Shown piece after piece: positions 25,001 through 36,263 of a stretch of 64,000 nucleotides of DNA. The position numbers and the translations under genes are program-made. The stretch is taken from contig JAUDYN010000004.1 of the NCBI GenBank assembly GCA_030407005.1, positions 3,286,001-3,350,000 of the forward strand. Direction: 5' to 3'. Under the pieces are notes generated by a model. It was not told the DNA's origin, ran no database searches, and saw only the letters and a list, made by a program, of their open reading frames with translations. Every line of letters begins with the position of its first letter. Position 1 is the stretch's first letter. The stretch comes from Desarmillaria ectypa. Lineage: Eukaryota > Basidiomycota > Agaricomycetes > Agaricales > Physalacriaceae.

Positions 25001-26282
25001 CTACACGCGATATAACGTACCTCGTGCTGGATATACTCGCATATCCGCTCTTTGACGACTGGCGTCCTGGCTAGACCTTTAATGGCCGCTTCAATATCGC
25101 CGATTATGCCCATTTGTGGCGTGGGCAGATGTCCCGACCGAATAATGTTCGAGGTGGTCGCCGAGCTTTCCGGGCCAAGGATGGGGGATGAAGATCCTAT
25201 GACGGTCCCTTGGTCATCTGCGGCAGAGGTCGTAAGCCCAGGATACAGAGACTGAATATATAACGCACCTCCAACATTCATGTGTCGCTGGACCTCGCTG
25301 ATAAAGTTCCAAACCTCTGCGCAACCCTCGGCCTCTTGAAAGCTGAGTGCGTAATCCACCCCATCCGGTTCTGTCCAAACAATTAACGTATCTTAAAAAG
25401 ATGGTAAGTATATCTTTGGCAAATGGAGGTGAGAAGCCATACCTTGCTGCCGTTGATATACGTCATTTGAGCGAATGGTGGTACTGAGCACGACCTCCTG
25501 TAGATTTCGTTCGGAACGAGCAGTCAAAAGAGCTTCGGTGCCGTCCTGAGAGAAGTGGCCAAAGCAGAAGGCAGTCCCTCGGTCATGCCATCTCGATCCT
25601 ACGAGCTCATAGACCTATACGACGAAGTGAGTTTCCGATTGAACCAAGTATAACGGCATTAGATAAAAGACAAAGGACAGTGACATGGAAAATAGAAAGG
25701 TGAGTAGGGAGAGAAAACGGTGGAGCTGCCACACAACAGAAGGCGAGTACCATTACATGCATACTGGCCAAAGTAACCGGAATGAAGTACAGTGTGATGC
25801 AACACAAGAAAGAATCATGACACGATAAAGGAATGGGATAGACGTACCTTGACGCGCTTCATTTCATGCTCATTTTCTTGGGCCCAGTCTTGTCCATCTT
25901 CACCAACCACATCCAGGCCGTCGCTCGTGACATCTCGATTGATAGATGAAGCTTCTATGATTTCGACTTGTCCGTTGACGTCTAGGAGGTTGTCATCAAG
26001 GCTTGAAGAGTCAGATTGTAGTTCAGATGCACCCTTCGACGCTACAACTGAGTGGCTTTGAGACAACGTGCCAACAATTGATGTTGGAGGCGGATTCAAC
26101 ACAACAGATAGCTTTTCCGATAGCTTGCTGTCGAGCGAAGATGGGTCGGAAGCGGAGGTAGATGGCTCATCGGAAAGTGGAACGTTGATACGGGTTGAAC
26201 GGCCGGCAGCATCGGTGTCAGAGGCGGGAGGTATCACAATGAGCGACAAAGGAAGATTTTCTGCGCCAACGTCTCCATCCAT
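22068..26282 (-). CDS. PSY2: Protein phosphatase 4 regulatory subunit 3 (SMEK/Psy2)
   Basis: Targets the PP4 catalytic subunit to substrates in DNA-damage recovery and other nuclear processes. The first exon (25848-26282, 145 codons) is a Ser-rich extension ending in MKRVK; the next opens with VYELVGSRWHDRGTAFCFGHF, the start of the EVH1/PH-like domain found at the N-terminus of the family. The helical SMK-1 region follows through several exons (about 23140-25360), with strong landmarks such as KANYREFL and, in the last exon, FMSRILRTHATGENFRILEAF. The C-terminus (22068 to about 22900) is acidic and Ser/Pro/Lys-rich, as in SMEK proteins. At least eight introns. The intron after exon 1 is 233 nt, several times the local norm. 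The ATG at 26282 is the only reasonable start upstream of the domain, though most relatives begin almost directly at RVKVY. Confidence 0.92.
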
Positions 26283-26439
26283 GACGGGCTGGATGTTGGT
26301 CGCGACAGAGTGCAGGGGAGAAAACTAGACAGTATACGAACAACGCGTGCTGTCCCACGGTCTGGTACCGTCGGACCGATTCAGACGATGACAAAGCATC
26401 CAAACTCGATTTTCTCCGCTATCATCAGCACAAAGGGCG
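26283..26439. promoter_or_regulatory. Divergent promoter region, PP4R3 and Tom20
   Basis: 157 bp separate the two divergent start codons, so both promoters and leaders must share or overlap this stretch. No clear TATA box is visible. Confidence 0.4.
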
Positions 26440-27178
26440 ATGAGCTCGAGGACAACCACTGCGATCGTTGCTGGCGCCACCATCGCTGGGCTGGTTGCCT
26501 ATGCTGTCTATTTCGACTACAAGCGAAGGAATGATGCCGAATTCAGGAAGAGACTGCGTAAGTTGTCAGGCGGCTGTCGTTGCTTAGATGGCTAATCTGG
26601 CTTGCTGCTCACAGGCAAAGACAAGAAACGCGTTGACAAATCGATAGCTTCATCAGCTGTGGCACCAAGTGCAGTTTCTGTGGACTCACTGCGAGAGGCC
26701 TTGGAACGGGTCAAAAAAGAAGAAGTGCCGATATCGCCTGCAGAACGGGAGAATTATTTTATGTCTCAGGTGGCCATGGGTGAACAGCTTGCCCTTCAAG
26801 GTGATTAGTGTCGACCCTCACTTGTACCACTAAAATTCCCAATTCTTTGACTAGGTCCTGATTTCCAACTGCCCGCGGCACTTTCGTTCTATCGTGCCCT
26901 CCGCGTGTATCCTTCGCCGGTCGAACTCATGGTCATCTACGAGAAGACTGTTCCGGAGCCAATCTTCAAAGTGAGCTTCTTTTTTCTGATTCTAGATCAT
27001 GATATCTAACTGTTTTCTACAGATGGTGATTCAAATGACCAATTTGGACGTGAGTTCATCTTCTTTGGATGCATTGGATGAGGAAACAAGTCCAGTGAGG
27101 GGTGGACCGCCGTCAGAGGCATCCTCGCAGGAGTGGGATAAAGTCACAGATCCCGGGTCAAACTCCGCGGCACCGTAG
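26440..27178 (+). CDS. TOM20: Tom20, mitochondrial protein import receptor
   Basis: Outer-membrane receptor that binds presequences and hands proteins to the TOM channel. Four exons (26440-26557, 26615-26800, 26855-26970, 27023-27178) give 191 residues. The N-terminus has a single membrane anchor (IVAGATIAGLVAYAVYFDY) followed by the basic KRRNDAEFRKRLRKDKKR stretch typical of Tom20. The TPR-like receptor region includes ENYFMSQVAMGEQLALQG and FQLPAALSFYRALRVYPSPV. The C-terminus is acidic and Ser-rich. All introns are GT-AG and 50-60 nt. A broken second copy of this gene lies at 53.7-54.0 kb. Confidence 0.95.
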
Positions 27179-27336
27179 GCATAGTCAGAGGTCCCATATC
27201 CTCACGTTTGTCGGCTGCTTACCTCTCAATATCTTTGCTGCCATTTATCTTCAATATGTTCTAATACACTTTCCTTTTCTGCCCCATTCACATATTCAGG
27301 TAACCGCTAAAGTTCAAGGTATGATCTCGTGAGGAC

Positions 27337-28614
27337 ATGCAGTGCAGTACCGAGGCTGAGCTCTATGTAGGGTACTACGATTACTTCCCACCGAAATCGA
27401 CCGGTGTTACAATTCGAACAGAGGATACCCCAGAGGGTCCCAGAAAATATGTTGTTGTGAATAAAGACTTCAAAAAGGGCGATCTCATCTACAAGGCGAG
27501 AACAATTTGTTAACTATGTCTGGCCAGCCAAGTCACATGTTTTCACCTTTAGGAGCACCCCGTCGTCACGGCTCTTGATGCTGATATTCAAACTGCTGGA
27601 ACCCACTGCTCTCATTGTCTCCGTCTCATTGAATCCTCTATCTCGATCCAATCGCCTTCGGATCCTCTTTTATCGACCTACTGCTCAAAAGCCTGCCAAC
27701 TCCTGTCAAAATCCCAGTCACACAACCTTCTCTTTACCACAGAGCGTCCCCTTCCGCCCGAAATTCCCATGGACCCCCCTACGCCGGAGACCGTCGAAGA
27801 ACGCAGGAAAGCGCAAGCTGCTTTTGTCATGTATCTGCAGAAAGAAGGGAAAGCCGGACCTCTCCTCGTCGCAAGATTTGTTGCTCGTCAAATTGCCTTT
27901 GAGACACTGAAGCTAATGCCTGGATATACGGGAAAGCATGACGAGCAACATTTCACAGATTCAGAGGGAGAGGAGTACATGCTCGCAGATCACATGGAGA
28001 GATTGCGATATACCGAGGCCGATCTCCCCAAGGAAGAGGCCCCACTTCTCGCAAAAGTTTTAGGCTCTGCTGTTGCAGACTTGGACAAGTTTATGACGGA
28101 TGAGCACTTGGCTCAACTCCGTGGCAAAATCGCGTACAACGCATATGGAGTCTGTTTTGGCGGAGGCCGGGATGACAAGGTTTGCCCATTTTCCGTCATT
28201 AATATTTGATGACGCTCATCTGTTCATGGTTAGCCTGCACCAACCCAACGTCCAGAAGACGTAGAAAAGACTCGAACACCATATGGAACCTCTCACCAAA
28301 TTGGATCTGCCTTCTACACACTTTCATCGTATCTCACCCACTCTTGTCGTCCTTCGGCGCGTCCTTCGTTCAGTTCTGGCACCGCCCAGATTCATATCAT
28401 CGCCAACCAGGACTTGAAGCAGGGAGATGAAGTCACTGTAGCATTCGTTGACGTGACTCGACACGAGGGAGAGTCTGATGTGGAGTGTAGGCGAAGGAGA
28501 AGGATAGAGTTGGCTCGCGGTTGGAAATTTGCATGCACTTGTCAACGGTGCAGTGAAGAGGCCAAAACGGAGAGCAACGGGGTTGCTACGCAAAAAGATG
28601 AGACCAAGGTCTAA
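27337..28614 (+). CDS. SET-domain protein with MYND-like zinc finger (Set5/SMYD type)
   Basis: Putative protein lysine methyltransferase. Three exons (27337-27495, 27553-28179, 28234-28614) give 388 residues. SET N-terminal part: VVVNKDFKKGDLIYKEHPV. A cysteine-rich insert follows (THCSHCLR ... TYCSKAC), resembling a reduced MYND finger as in SMYD/Set5 proteins. The SET C-terminal part has YLTHSCRPSARPSF, where most relatives read NHSC, and DLKQGDEVTVAFVDVT. A post-SET-like ACTCQRC follows. The first intron needs a GC donor (AAG|GCGAGA to TTAG|GAG); every other local choice breaks the frame. The ATG at 27337 was chosen because the frame starts there and the upstream gap to Tom20 is only 158 bp; an extra upstream exon cannot be excluded. 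Substrate unknown. Confidence 0.82.
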
Positions 28615-28764
28615 ACCCGCATCAGCCCAAAGTCTCTGCCGCGAACATTGTAGGACATTTTAACATCCTACTTACAAACTACTTCATAGACTTTTCACTA
28701 TATTCATCGCCAGATACGACATTAATCGCATCCCAACTCCTGGCCTGTGTGTGAATGTGGAATA

Positions 28765-30101
28765 TCATAGCTTCGGTTTTTGAGGAATGAGTAGACCCAG
28801 ATCACCAAGCCAGTTACTAATTGTATCGGTGACCTCGTCCTTTGCTTCTACCATTATCCAGTGCCCTCGTCCTTCCAACGCGACATCTCGTAATCGAGGA
28901 ACAAACTTGCGAGCGTTACCGACCTGGATCGGCATTGCAGCAGGGTCACTTGTGCCCCAGAGAAACAAAACCGATAAGTCGTCTGGAAGAAATGACGGCA
29001 AGTCTGCCGCTAGAATGAGATTCAAGTTATAGTGAGGATGTTGGATGGTGAAATTCAAACACACCTCTTTCTTCGTCAAATCGATATTGAGACGTCCGAT
29101 AATAATTGAGAGGCCCTGTCATTCCTTTCTTGAGTTGCGTGTAGTAATAGTTCAGTTCCTAAAGGATGACGACAGTTGCTACAATGACATCGAAATAGAG
29201 TGAGATTAACTTCACCTGCGGCATCAGAACAGATGGTGGGTTAGGCATATAACTTTCACCAAAGATCTTCGGCCACATCGACACATCTGTAAACTTGATG
29301 TCGCTTCCCGGTGGAAGAAATGCTGCGCCTAAGAAGGACAGTAGCTAACAGGAACTTTGTAAAGAGGGCCGAAAGCATATAGGGAGTATGCTCACCGCCC
29401 CTTCAACCTCCGGCGTGAAGCTCGGGTCGCTGAAATGGACCTGATATTTCATATTAGGGAGGCGATGCGCAATCTCTTGAATGGTAATATATCGCCGCAG
29501 CGGAGGAGTATATGGAATGGACATTCTATAATACGACCTTTATGACCAGCACTGGCCACCGAGCGAAACAAAAAACTTACAGAACCAGTGCAAGCAGTCT
29601 ACTAGGATGCCATAGGGCCATTCGGCTAGCAACGTAAGAACCCCAATCATGGCCGATAACGACCTAGACATCTATTCAGCATTCCAGCACAGCCAGAATA
29701 TAATCGCAGTTCTGGCTAACAGCTCTCTCGATACCGAGAACATCCAGTAAGGCTATCAGATCTGCGCACAGCTTCTTTGTTGTGTATTCGGCAGGATCAG
29801 CTGGCTTGTCCGTATCCCCATAGCCTAACATAGTTGGAACGACCACGCGAAAGCCTATTTGCACCCATGGTTTCACCTGGTATCGCCAGCCGTACCTGAT
29901 AATCCAGTATTGTGAGAATTAAATTTTCTGGAAGAAAGTCATAATTCGTCGTCACCAAAGGTCGGGGAAGCCGTGTATACAAAGAAGTGTTGTGGTTTGA
30001 GAATGAAATGTTTCCGGAAGTTGGTCGATGAAGTGGTACGTGCGACCAGTTGAAAGCTGCTCCTTTCTGTGGTTAAAGCTAGCTGGGTTGTTGGGATCCA
30101 T
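28765..30101 (-). CDS. Alpha/beta hydrolase, epoxide-hydrolase-like
   Basis: Alpha/beta-fold hydrolase, most like soluble epoxide hydrolases. The first exon starts MDPNNPASFNHRKEQL and leads to TTLLCIHGFPDLW, then across an intron to YGWRYQ, the HGxP oxyanion region. Next come VVPTMLGYGDTDKP, then IGHDWGS with the nucleophile Asp typical of epoxide hydrolases. The charge-relay acid is in LFLWGTSDPAAMP and the base in GRGHW. About 330-350 residues with several short introns. It faces the SET gene tail to tail with 149 bp between stops. Substrate is not known. A rearranged dead copy lies at 55.4-56.8 kb, in which the catalytic His codon is lost. Confidence 0.88.
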
Positions 30102-31195
30102 AGGGCAAGAGAAAAGAGACCCTGTGGACTTGACTAAAGGATGTGCTTCGGATTCTTTTAAGTAGGTCGTAGTATCCGGTTAGAGTCTTGCCGGCTCCGG
30201 TGATTTAGTAGTCACTTGAGGCTTACATACGGGGTCGACCAATGGTTATTGTTTCTGTACCCGATTTTTTGACAGATATTATTCAAATGTCCTGAAAAAC
30301 CAACCGTCTATCTTTCTTACTCTACTCTACTCTACTTTCTTCCTATTGACGAGTCGGCGAAGTCGACAGTAGTTTACTATTGTTTGCCTGAGCTTGTAGT
30401 AGTGGAGTCGACCAATTCATACTGTTTCACTCATGGAAGTCATGCTCATTGAATACGTTTTCAAGAAGAGAGATAACGAGTTTCGTCAGAACTAGAATCA
30501 CAATAGCCATAAATATTGTTGATGGAATATCCAAGTCAACATCCCACAACCACTTGATCAGGCTGTGTTCCTCCGGGCTTAATTTTTATTCTGTTGGCCG
30601 GCGCCGTTGGAGCATTGTGCAGTGTAGATGGTCCCGATGCTACGGGAAACACTGCCATCGGCATCGGAAACAGCATCGATGAGCAGTCGGGAGCAACTCG
30701 AAGGCCCCAACACCGACATCAGCCTAAAGTTATCCGAAATGCGTGTGTGTTGAAGGGGAGTAAGGTATTTTTTATGGCGGAAGGTAGTCGTGTGTGCAAC
30801 TGCTCGACCAATAACTTTAGATGGAAATACCTATTTAATCTACACAGCTTCGACGGGTTCGAAGTTCAAGACCAAATGCGGACGGAGTGAGTCAACGACA
30901 TCGGAGTTTGAAGCAGACCATGCTGAACGTCGGCAATTGCCATCTCATCTCTCTTTCTGTCATCATCTGCCGTTGTACTTCAACGTTCACCGGTGCCTCG
31001 CGAACGCCCTTAATATCTTACCCCGACACTCCTCATTTTCACCTCATTCATCTTATCTCTTTTTCCCTGCATTTTTGCTGCACAAACGCCCCCTTTTCTT
31101 CTCGGACGACTTATTCACAGAGTCACCAAGTAAGGTCCGATTTACTTTTATCAAGTCGTGACCGTATCTCTAATTTGTGCTTCTCAGTAACAGAT
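30102..31195. other. Divergent upstream region, hydrolase and Btz gene
   Basis: About 1.1 kb. It contains a short (TCTAC)n run near 30318-30338 and a likely 5'-leader intron for the Btz gene at 31130-31187 (GTAAGG to CTCAG). Frames through 30449-31161 show no protein family pattern, so I read them as leader or spacer. The part nearest 30240-30440 is shared with the copied segment beginning at about 55440. Confidence 0.45.
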
Positions 31196-33631
31196 ATGCC
31201 TGTACCTACTCCATCTTCTTTGTCTGCCCCCACAGCCTCCAAATCCAGCATCGCGAAAACGCATGGCCACCCGCATGCGAAGAAGACAAGGATTGTTAGG
31301 AGGCGAGGAAGAGCTATGGACAGTGACGATGAGATTGTGAGGGAAGTTGGGACGGATTCCGAGTCGGAAAACGACACAGCATCCAGCGACGACTCGTCTG
31401 ATTCGGACACCGAACAAGTATCTGATGATGCCTCTGGTCACAGACGTCCCCGAGTTCTCACCCCTAACACGAGCGAAAGTCTAACCAATGGAGTACCTGC
31501 AGAAAAAGAGTCAAGTACATCCTTTTTTGCGCCGTCAGGGAACTGGTCAGAAATGGTGGCAGAAGAGAATAGTAACGGGCCTGCAGACCTCCCGGTCATT
31601 GATTTCGCAGAGTTCAATGGCAACACCCCGACAATGAAACCCACTCGGCAGAGGAAAGTGAAGAAAACCGCACCGAAAGTGAAGCAGGGCTCCGAAGCAA
31701 CGTCTCTTCCATCTCCCCCGCTGTCTGTCAGTGAAGATCATGAAGAAGAGTCCGCCGAAGAGGCTCCTCCCCCAGCCTCTTCGGCTCACCCAACTCACCG
31801 TAGTGATTTCATTCGGCGTCCCCCTGGACAGACGGCTCGTCAGGCCTATCAAAACAGGCTGGAATCGGACCCGTCATATGTTCCAACGGTGGGAGAATTC
31901 TGGGGCCACGATGACAGGCTTTTGGACAAGGATTTACGCAGTTTGAGTGGGTGGTGGCGCGGTAGGTGGCAAGGGCGGGGTTACGGTAGAGGGCGGGGTT
32001 TCGATCGGAGTTTCGCGATGCGTGGTCGGGGCGGTTTCGTAGGACGAAACGCGTCTCCTCATCAAGATTCTGTCCAGGAGGATGAAGAAGCGGAAGCTGT
32101 TGATGTCCCACCTGTTGAACGGGCATGGACGCATGATGGATTCGAGGAGATGAAGCGCAGCGACGAAACTCGTCGGTCAGTTCAACAACGCCAGTCTCAG
32201 CCATACCGTGGTGTCGGTCGCGTCCGTGGAGGGGCACCTACTCGGGAGCGGGGCGGCTTTGCTCGTGCTGCAGGGCCTAGAGTGTCACCTGTGCTGTCCG
32301 CCAATGCACCTTTGATGTCCTCTGGTCGTATCTGGTATCCAATGAAGCCTGAGTTCGCGTGGACAAAGCAACATGAAGGCTTCCTCTATATTGATGCAAG
32401 CGTGAAGCCACGCCGCGGTCGCGCTGCAGGATACAGAGTCAGAATACCAGGAAGTCGGGGACAGATCGTCAGAGCGCCATTGACGTCAATCAAGGAACTT
32501 ACAATTCCAGCGCCTTCTGGCACTGCGACTACCAGTGTGCTGGGTTCTGAGTATGGAGAGAAAACCGTCGTCGTTCGGCTACCTTCTGCAGAGAGGTCGA
32601 AGCCGGTTTCAGGCAAGTCTGACGTGGAGGACATTGTCACCAAGGTTAACGATCTTTCCATTGAAGATGTATTCACTGTTAGGCCGCAGCTTGTTACCGC
32701 GAGGCCTATACCTCTACCTGAACCATCGTCTTCCAGAGCACGCTCCAGTACACTGCAGTCGCAATCCACGCCATCGCTGGCTGTTCAGCAGAAGCTTGAG
32801 CAGCTGTCGATACAGCCCCCATCTGATTCGACTAGATGGTCTCAGACTGAGGAAGCTGTTTTGCGTAATCCGTCATCTAGTGACACTCCAGAACAGCAGC
32901 CGCAGCCTCCGTCTTCCACGAGCGATTCTCGTCCTTCCTTGGTTCCTGTTCCAACTGCCTTCCCTTCATCTGTTTCTCAATCGTCCCCTGCGTACGTTTC
33001 TCCTTATCATTATGGTGTTCCGCTGCCACCCGGTATCGCTGTGAATCCTGTCGGCATGCCCTATGAGGTTGCTACTGGTCGTCCAGTCTATTTGCAGCCC
33101 GCGCCCATGTACAATCCTCGTCCAATGATGCCTCCATTGGCGCCTACAAGTGCTCCATTCGTTCCTGGGCATATGCATCATCAATCAACGGCGACCACCG
33201 ACTATGCTTCCCATACACCCCCCGTCAATGGCTTCATCGATCCGGCTACTGGTATGCCCATATTCTCATTTGCTCCTCCATCCTCTCGGATCGAAATACG
33301 TGCACCCGGGGACGGAGATCCTGGCAAGACCTCGGGCAAGGAACGTGCTTCGTCCGGGTTGAGATCCACGGCTGCTACGTTTGAGCCCACACGACCTGCA
33401 GAGGGTACCGATCAGGAATACCCTGAGGGTTCAGGCATTCCCATGTATACTTCTGAGGGAGATGCGGAGAATGGGGCACCTCCGGTGGAGCAAGTTGGCA
33501 TGATGTACACGCCCTATGGGCAGTACTATTACCCCGAGACGTACGGATACATGCCGTACGTGGACATGTCGCAGGTACCACAGTACGAGATGTACAACGA
33601 GCACATTCCTCAGGGCACCGTTTACTATTAA
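31196..33631 (+). CDS. Btz/CASC3-domain protein, exon junction complex candidate
   Basis: A single exon of 811 residues. Residues ~205-265 carry the Barentsz/CASC3 (MLN51) signature: a basic stretch, DPSYVPTVGEFWGHDDR, then SGWWRGRWQGRGYGRGRG with RGG/RG repeats. In other eukaryotes this segment wraps around the helicase eIF4AIII and RNA in the exon junction complex, affecting mRNA localisation and decay. The N-terminus is basic then very acidic (SDSESENDTASSDDSSDSD), and the C-terminal half is Pro/Ser/Gln-rich and ends in a Tyr/Met-rich tail. The frame is open upstream of 31196, but those codons lie in a likely 5' leader holding an intron, so I start at the ATG just after the acceptor. The intron-rich host fits a role in splicing-linked mRNA handling; that is inference. 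Confidence 0.82.
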   Translation: MPVPTPSSLSAPTASKSSIAKTHGHPHAKKTRIVRRRGRAMDSDDEIVREVGTDSESENDTASSDDSSDSDTEQVSDDASGHRRPRVLTPNTSESLTNGVPAEKESSTSFFAPSGNWSEMVAEENSNGPADLPVIDFAEFNGNTPTMKPTRQRKVKKTAPKVKQGSEATSLPSPPLSVSEDHEEESAEEAPPPASSAHPTHRSDFIRRPPGQTARQAYQNRLESDPSYVPTVGEFWGHDDRLLDKDLRSLSGWWRGRWQGRGYGRGRGFDRSFAMRGRGGFVGRNASPHQDSVQEDEEAEAVDVPPVERAWTHDGFEEMKRSDETRRSVQQRQSQPYRGVGRVRGGAPTRERGGFARAAGPRVSPVLSANAPLMSSGRIWYPMKPEFAWTKQHEGFLYIDASVKPRRGRAAGYRVRIPGSRGQIVRAPLTSIKELTIPAPSGTATTSVLGSEYGEKTVVVRLPSAERSKPVSGKSDVEDIVTKVNDLSIEDVFTVRPQLVTARPIPLPEPSSSRARSSTLQSQSTPSLAVQQKLEQLSIQPPSDSTRWSQTEEAVLRNPSSSDTPEQQPQPPSSTSDSRPSLVPVPTAFPSSVSQSSPAYVSPYHYGVPLPPGIAVNPVGMPYEVATGRPVYLQPAPMYNPRPMMPPLAPTSAPFVPGHMHHQSTATTDYASHTPPVNGFIDPATGMPIFSFAPPSSRIEIRAPGDGDPGKTSGKERASSGLRSTAATFEPTRPAEGTDQEYPEGSGIPMYTSEGDAENGAPPVEQVGMMYTPYGQYYYPETYGYMPYVDMSQVPQYEMYNEHIPQGTVYY

Positions 33632-34048
33632 CCGCACTTCCTATCTTTTCTATTTGGTTCATTTTGCGTACTATTTGTCCTCTCCTTCTGAGTCATCACA
33701 TATCGCCATGTCCCACAGTCTACCATCAATCCCTCATTATCTCGCATGCTTTCGTCCACGCTTTCATCAGACTCTGGGAGACTTCCTCCTCATTATACAT
33801 ACATATATAAGCATACCTTGCAAATCTTAGTTGTTGAATCACTGTAGTATGACATCTTTTTGTTTGTGATCCCCTTGTTCTTGTTCTGTGATGCATATCC
33901 TTCTATACAAATATAAGTATTCTTGTTTCAGAAGATATAAGCACTTGCAGGTTACAAGAAGTCAGGGTTCGTCATGTGTTTCTAATTAGACAAGAAGCCT
34001 TATTGTATCCTGAATCATTCTCTTACAAGTCTGTTCCAACAGCGAAAC
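33632..34048. other. Convergent 3' spacer
   Basis: 417 bp between the Btz and Trm10 stop codons. AT-rich, with no coding pattern; it should hold both 3' untranslated regions. Confidence 0.45.
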
Positions 34049-35119
34049 TCATGCTTCGGACTCAATTGCAGCTTCGCTCTGCGCCAAAACATCCTCTTCA
34101 GTAACAACAGCAGAGCCTTCTTTCCCTCCATTTTTACCTCCCGGCAGGAATTTTCGCTTCGGAATGACTGCGTAAAGAGAAGCCTCCCAATCTTTGGTCT
34201 CGACCCACTTGAGCATAATCTCAAAGACCTGATTCACAGTGAGCACCTTGCGCGTTGGCAGGTTTTCCAGGTAGCGGCTTATGGGAAGAGAAGCAGTGCG
34301 AATATCAGACTCTTTAGCTTTTTCGAGACAGAGATTCTATGTATTTAAAGGTCAGGAAAGTCCTCTACAAGATGTCACAAGAAATCACCTTGTAGCGGTT
34401 GCGATCCACTATGCCTCCTATGATGTAGGTTTCGTTGGGGTAGAGCTCAGTAAGCTCCTCCTCAGAGTCTGCAGTCAAATAGACCACGGATTGCTTGACA
34501 ATCTGGGTCGGATCTGCCGTAGCGGATGTCTCGACACCACTCTTTCCTGGCACGTTTTCACTACCTGTTCCAGGCGCCACTGATAAAGCGTTACCGGACC
34601 AGAGTCTCTCGTATCCCTCTTCCCACCATTCGGTATTTACCCATCTCTTGTATGCCGCGTCGCTGTTGGCTTCGAGGCGATCTCGAGTACGCCCATTAAG
34701 AGACGAACAGATCAGTGAAAATGGATACGACGCCTGGCGGTTTGCACTGTATGTATATGCTAGCTGTGAGCATAAGGAATTGATCTCCTGTTCATCGCGG
34801 ATCAGACAAGCGCTAAAATATGGAAATAATGGCGACAGACCTTATCAAGCATTTTATCGTCGAAACCTAAATCGATGAGTACCCTTCCACCAAATTCTAG
34901 CTTTGGTTTCTTTTTCTTGCGGTCTTTTTCTGTTTCATCGGCACTATCGAGCTCGCCGGCAGCTCGCTTTTCAGCTTTGATTCGCCTCTTTTCCTTTTTT
35001 GCGGCCTTTTCTTTCGCCCGGCGTTCGATCTTGGTTGCAGCTAACCGCTCCGCCCTTTCTGCCCTCTTCTTCGCTGACTTGGATAATGCAGGGGTTGCTA
35101 GAGCAACAGGTGAGTCCAT
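34049..35119 (-). CDS. TRM10: Trm10-type tRNA guanine-9 N1-methyltransferase
   Basis: SPOUT-fold enzyme that methylates N1 of guanosine 9 in tRNAs. The first exon (start 35119) is a long basic coiled segment (SKSAKKRAERAERLAATKIE, then KEKAAKKEKRRIKAEKR) and the start of the fold (GGRVLIDLGFDDKML). Later exons give SYPFSLICSSLNGR, VYLTADSEEELTELYPNETY, the family signature IIGGIVDRNRYK, TASLPISRYLE and VLTVNQVFEIMLKW. The Lys/Arg-rich N-terminus and the IGGxVDRNR motif are typical of Trm10. The C-terminus ends in a Gly/Lys linker and an acidic tail. At least three introns. It shares a 134-bp divergent promoter with the thioesterase gene. Confidence 0.92.
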
Positions 35120-35253
35120 TTCAACTTACTTAGTTCTGATGACTCGTCCAAGAAAGGTAAAAATGCTTTCGATCATCATTCCGGCAATTGCCGGTAGGAT
35201 GCCGTTTTGAAGCTCAAGCTCGTCTATCTGACTTGTGCACCAGTACTACCATC
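35120..35253. promoter_or_regulatory. Bidirectional promoter, TRM10 and APT1
   Basis: Only 134 bp separate the divergent ATGs, so both promoters overlap here. No TATA box stands out. Confidence 0.4.
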
Positions 35254-36263
35254 ATGGCCTCCGCTGCTATAGCTCCTCTCAAATATCTCACCGTATCCCC
35301 CCTTGCGGTGCATACAGCTACCGTGATATTCGTTCATGTCAGCTCACTTTCCTTGGTCACTAGCCTACTACTAATTTCCAGATGTGCTAATGACGCCTTT
35401 TGACAGGGATTGGGTGACACAGGGAACGGGTGGAAACCTGTTGCTGACATGTTCCGTGTCGAGCCTGCTCTAAAGCACATAAAATGGGTTCTACCACACT
35501 CGTAGGCATTTATACACTCCCAATAGTACCGTGGAGCTGACTCTCGAATCTGTTCTCTTCACCCTCCGTCCCCCGTCACTTATCTGGCTCCTCATTGTTC
35601 TCCTTGTCACCAGACCCATCATGGCTGTCACAGCTAACATGGGCATGGAAATGCCATCGTGGTACGTCTTTCGCGGTCTCTCGAACTTCATCCTAACTCC
35701 GTCTGCAGGTTTGACTTCCCTTCCTTTGATTTGAAAGACGAGGATGAAGCCGGCATGCTTAAAACCGTCAAATCACTCACTCATTTGATTGACATGGAGG
35801 TCGCATCTGGAGTTGAACCCAGTCGTATAATTCTTGGCGGCTTCAGCCAGGGAGCCGCTATGTCGCTCTTGACTGGACTCACGATGGAACGAAAATTAGC
35901 CGGGATCGTCTCACTCAGTGGGTGGGTCGCACTCAGAGATAAACTCAAATTGGTCGGTGTATGATCTTCCCCGGATTCTCATGTGTTTCTCACTTCGAAC
36001 TTCTAATATCGGGTTAGATGCAATCTGGACACGCCACATCAATACCCATTTTCTTGGGTCATGGTTCTCATGACCCCCTAATCAAGCTTACGGTCTCTCG
36101 CAAATCTGTTGATTTCTTGAAAAGCGAGGTTGGCATCCCTGAGGCAACGCCCGATAATCTAACAGGCCTGTCGTATCATGTCTATCAGGGTGTCGCACAT
36201 ACCGCGAGCCCAGACGAGCTTGACGATTTGAAGGTCTGGATTACAAAGATCATCCCAGCGTAG
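35254..36263 (+). CDS. APT1: Acyl-protein thioesterase 1 (APT1/LYPLA type)
   Basis: Serine hydrolase that removes palmitate from S-acylated proteins such as Ras and G-alpha, in the cytosol. About 240 residues in five exons. Landmarks: VIFVHGLGDTGNGW (oxyanion loop, formed across the first intron), the VTANMGMEMPSWFD segment (joined across two introns), ILGGFSQGAAMSLL with the catalytic Ser, LGHGSHDPLIK with the Asp, and YQGVAHTAS with the His. All triad residues are in place and the length is normal. The start is ATG at 35254, giving MASAAIAPLKY. The protein could act on the Ras that feeds the adenylate cyclase elsewhere in this window, but that link is inference. Confidence 0.94.

Noticed and set aside
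30887..31195. Extension of the Btz frame upstream of its ATG
   Set aside because: The frame is open but the segment contains a likely leader intron and no conserved residues; the ATG at 31196 is a better start.
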